Origin: DATKRB01 sp036501425
GTDB taxonomy: Bacteria; Actinomycetota; Acidimicrobiia; Acidimicrobiales; RAAP-2
Direction: 5' to 3'
NCBI GenBank assembly: GCA_036501425.1
Contig: DASYAI010000081.1
Coordinates: 1 to 49,723 of the forward strand
DNA length: 49,723 nt
Both the position numbers and the translations under genes were made by a program. This document shows, piece after piece, positions 47,927-49,723 of this stretch; within the stretch, counting starts at the first letter, position 1; every line of letters begins with the position of its first letter. The notes beneath the pieces are model-generated. The model ran no database searches, was not told the origin of the DNA, and was given only the letters and a program-made list of their open reading frames with translations.

Positions 47927-49642
47927 ATGGCACAACGGATCGTCGGACTCGACATAGGTACGAGTGCGGTCCGCGCGGTGGAGCTGACCGTGGGGGACGG
48001 CTCACGACCGGTCCTCGAGGCGTATGGCCAAGTGGGGCTTCCCCACGGCGCCATCGTCGACGGTGAGGTGCGGGACCTCCACGGTGTCGCCCAGGCGCTC
48101 CGCCGGCTGTGGCAAGAAGGCGGGTTCCGCGAGAAGCGGGTCCATGTGGGCGTCGCCGGATTGCGGGCGATCACCCGTGAGCTGGACATGCCGGTCATCC
48201 CGCCCGAGGAGCTCGACAACGCCGTTCGGTTCCGTGCCGACGATCTGATTCCGTTCCCGATGGACCGCACGGTCATCTCGGCAAGGGTGATCGCCCAGTA
48301 CACCGACGCCGACGGGGACCAGACCCTGCGCGTCCTGGTCGCGGCAGCTCATCTGGACCTGGTCGGTTCGGTTGCCGCCGCCGCCGAAGCCGCCGGACTC
48401 GAGCCGGTCTCCGTCGACCTCAATACTGCCGCCCTCGTCCGAGCCTTGGCGACCGATGCCGGAGCGGCGGGCGGACCCGAAGCCATCGTGTCGATCGGGG
48501 CGGGCCTGACGCTGGTCGTCGTGCACCAGGACGGCGTGCTGCAGTTCGTGCGAACAATCGACCTCGGCGGCGAGATGATCACGGCGTCGATCGCCGGAGC
48601 CCTCGACCTGCCGGAGGTCGACGCCGAGAGCCGCAAGCGAGGGTTGGCCGGCTCCGTAGCCCCCGACACCAGGGCTGTAGCCGCAAATGGCCAGGCGGTT
48701 GGCGAGCTCATCGACGAGGTGCTCAACTCCGTCCGCTTCTTCGCCGCCCAGCCCGGTCGGATGCCGATCACCCGGCTGCTGGTCACCGGGGGCGGAGCCC
48801 AGGCCATGGGCCTTCTGGAGGGGTTGCGGCAACGGTCCCCGATCCCGGTCGAGCCGGCCTCGCCCCTCTCACGGGTGGACATCGGCCAGCTTCCGATCTC
48901 ACCCGAAGAGATGGCGCTCATCGACCCCACGGTCGCCGTGCCCATCGGGCTCTCGCTTCCCGACCGGACGGGGAAGCCCTTCAACCTCCTCCCCCCCGAG
49001 GTGGCCCAGCGGGCGAGCGAGCGCAGGGTTCGCAAGGGCTTGGTGTTAGTGGCAGGAGCGCTGATCGTCCTGGTCGGAGGGCTCAGTGCGTGGCGGCTCC
49101 TGGCGGTGAACAGCGCCAAGCACCAGGTGACGACCCTGCATACGAGCATCGCACAGATCCAGACGGTCGAGATCCCCAAGTACGACAAAGCCGTGCAACT
49201 CAAAAACGCGGTCGCCGCAGAAGAGAAGGAGCCCGTTCCCGTCCTGTCCGACGAGGTCGACTGGCTGGTGGTACTGAACCAGCTGGGTCAGATCCAACCA
49301 GCCGACTCCGTCGTGGCGAACATCGACCTCACCGCCACGCCTCCCGTGGCAAGCGCTCCTTCGAGCAGCGCGACTTCCTCGACCAGTGCAACCGCGTCGT
49401 CTACTAGCGTCCCATCCGCCGAGCAGGTCATTGGCACTGCCTCGATGAACGTGACCGTTCCCAACCTGACGTCGGTGACCAACTGGGGGCAGGCCATGAA
49501 CAGCGGAACAGTCCTCACCGACGTCCTGTCGGCCGGAACGCTCGCCCCGCAGGTCACCGGCGTGACCTTCCCAGCGACGATGAACGTCAGCGGCGGAGCT
49601 AGCAGTCAACGCCTGAGCCAGTTCGAGGAGCCCCTCCCATGA
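47927..49642 (+). CDS. pilM: PilM-PilN fusion protein of type IV pilus assembly
   Basis: A 571-residue protein. Residues 1-~340 are PilM, an actin-like ATPase-fold protein: RIVGLDIGTSAVRAVEL, VGVAGLRAITRELDMPVIPP, VRFRADDLIPFPMD, AIVSIGAGLTLVVV, GELIDEVLNSVRFF and RLLVTGGGAQAMGLLEGL. Then FNLLPPEVAQR (~352), the PilN N-terminal motif normally docking in PilM, a membrane helix (~371-395, LVAGALIVLVGGLSAWRLLA) and the PilN periplasmic-side coiled coil and ferredoxin-like domain with a Ser/Thr linker. PilM and PilN are separate in most bacteria; fusing them locks the docking in cis. ATG at 47927 has GGCGGGAC upstream; in-frame ATG at 47846 would be in the leader. The stop overlaps the pilO start (ATGA). 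Confidence 0.92.
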   Translation: MAQRIVGLDIGTSAVRAVELTVGDGSRPVLEAYGQVGLPHGAIVDGEVRDLHGVAQALRRLWQEGGFREKRVHVGVAGLRAITRELDMPVIPPEELDNAVRFRADDLIPFPMDRTVISARVIAQYTDADGDQTLRVLVAAAHLDLVGSVAAAAEAAGLEPVSVDLNTAALVRALATDAGAAGGPEAIVSIGAGLTLVVVHQDGVLQFVRTIDLGGEMITASIAGALDLPEVDAESRKRGLAGSVAPDTRAVAANGQAVGELIDEVLNSVRFFAAQPGRMPITRLLVTGGGAQAMGLLEGLRQRSPIPVEPASPLSRVDIGQLPISPEEMALIDPTVAVPIGLSLPDRTGKPFNLLPPEVAQRASERRVRKGLVLVAGALIVLVGGLSAWRLLAVNSAKHQVTTLHTSIAQIQTVEIPKYDKAVQLKNAVAAEEKEPVPVLSDEVDWLVVLNQLGQIQPADSVVANIDLTATPPVASAPSSSATSSTSATASSTSVPSAEQVIGTASMNVTVPNLTSVTNWGQAMNSGTVLTDVLSAGTLAPQVTGVTFPATMNVSGGASSQRLSQFEEPLP

Positions 49643-49723
49643 GCCAGACCCTCTCCACGCTACGCGGCCTGCTCAAAAACCGTCGGGTCGTCCTGACCAT
49701 CGGTGCGGCGGCGGTGGTCGTAC
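49639..49723 (+). CDS. pilO: PilO-like protein, N-terminal fragment (cut by window end)
   Basis: Only 28 codons are in the window. They begin MSQTLSTLRGLLKNRRVVLT and run into a hydrophobic segment (IGAAAVVV), the short cytosolic leader plus single membrane helix expected of PilO. The ATG overlaps the stop of the PilM-PilN gene (ATGA) and the position after pilN is where pilO is found in other pilus operons. The name is inferred mainly from that context. Confidence 0.6.
   Translation, partial: MSQTLSTLRGLLKNRRVVLTIGAAAVVV

Overview
The window is a GC-rich chromosomal segment from an actinobacterium (Actinomycetota), plausibly class Acidimicrobiia. The lineage is inferred from a fused 2-oxoglutarate decarboxylase (Kgd/SucA), a fused PafB-PafC WYL regulator, a CofC-type guanylyltransferase (F420 pathway), a complete type IV pilus motor set and many starts that look leaderless: a TANNNT hexamer 6-8 nt before the start codon at 11 genes. 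No species can be named from sequence alone.

Layout. 1-0.4 kb: a small, less GC-rich HTH ORF cut by the window edge, then tRNA-Val(UAC) with encoded CCA. 0.4-7.5 kb: inositol-monophosphatase-family enzyme, two unknown/secreted proteins, a sigma-region-4-like HTH protein, a secreted Ala/Ser-rich protein and a large membrane protein combining LysM and BTAD domains. 7.6-11.2 kb: a cell-wall operon on the minus strand (alpha/beta hydrolase, membrane-anchored MurF-like ligase, D-Ala-D-Ala ligase). 11.3-16.2 kb: UvrD-like helicase, exonuclease III, FabZ-like dehydratase, and an unusual NYN-nuclease / Lys-Ala-Thr repeat / S1-like fusion protein. 16.3-29.9 kb: Kgd, alpha/beta hydrolase, TIGR01777 epimerase, DMT permease, RNase HII, RpiB-like isomerase, GH38 alpha-mannosidase, GpsA, CofC, PIG-L deacetylase.

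30.0-34.2 kb: a distinct patch with a strong bidirectional hairpin, a histone H1-like protein, a 717-bp gene-poor region with a 15-bp inverted repeat, then a VirD4/TraG-like ATPase converging on a MobF-type relaxase without helicase domain. This looks like a conjugative-mobilisation remnant or a reduced mobilisable element. 34.3-37.3 kb: PafBC and CtaG.

37.3-49.7 kb: the type IV pilus region. A minus-strand operon runs pilB, pilT (with a GspE-N-like N-terminus), pilC, a flippase-like membrane protein and a lipoprotein. A divergent prepilin-peptidase-like gene apparently lacks the GxGD catalytic motif. A second pilT follows a CxxC protein. Finally a pilM-pilN fusion and the start of pilO run off the right edge, preceded by a structured, AT-richer leader. 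Prepilin genes are not in the window and would be expected to the right.
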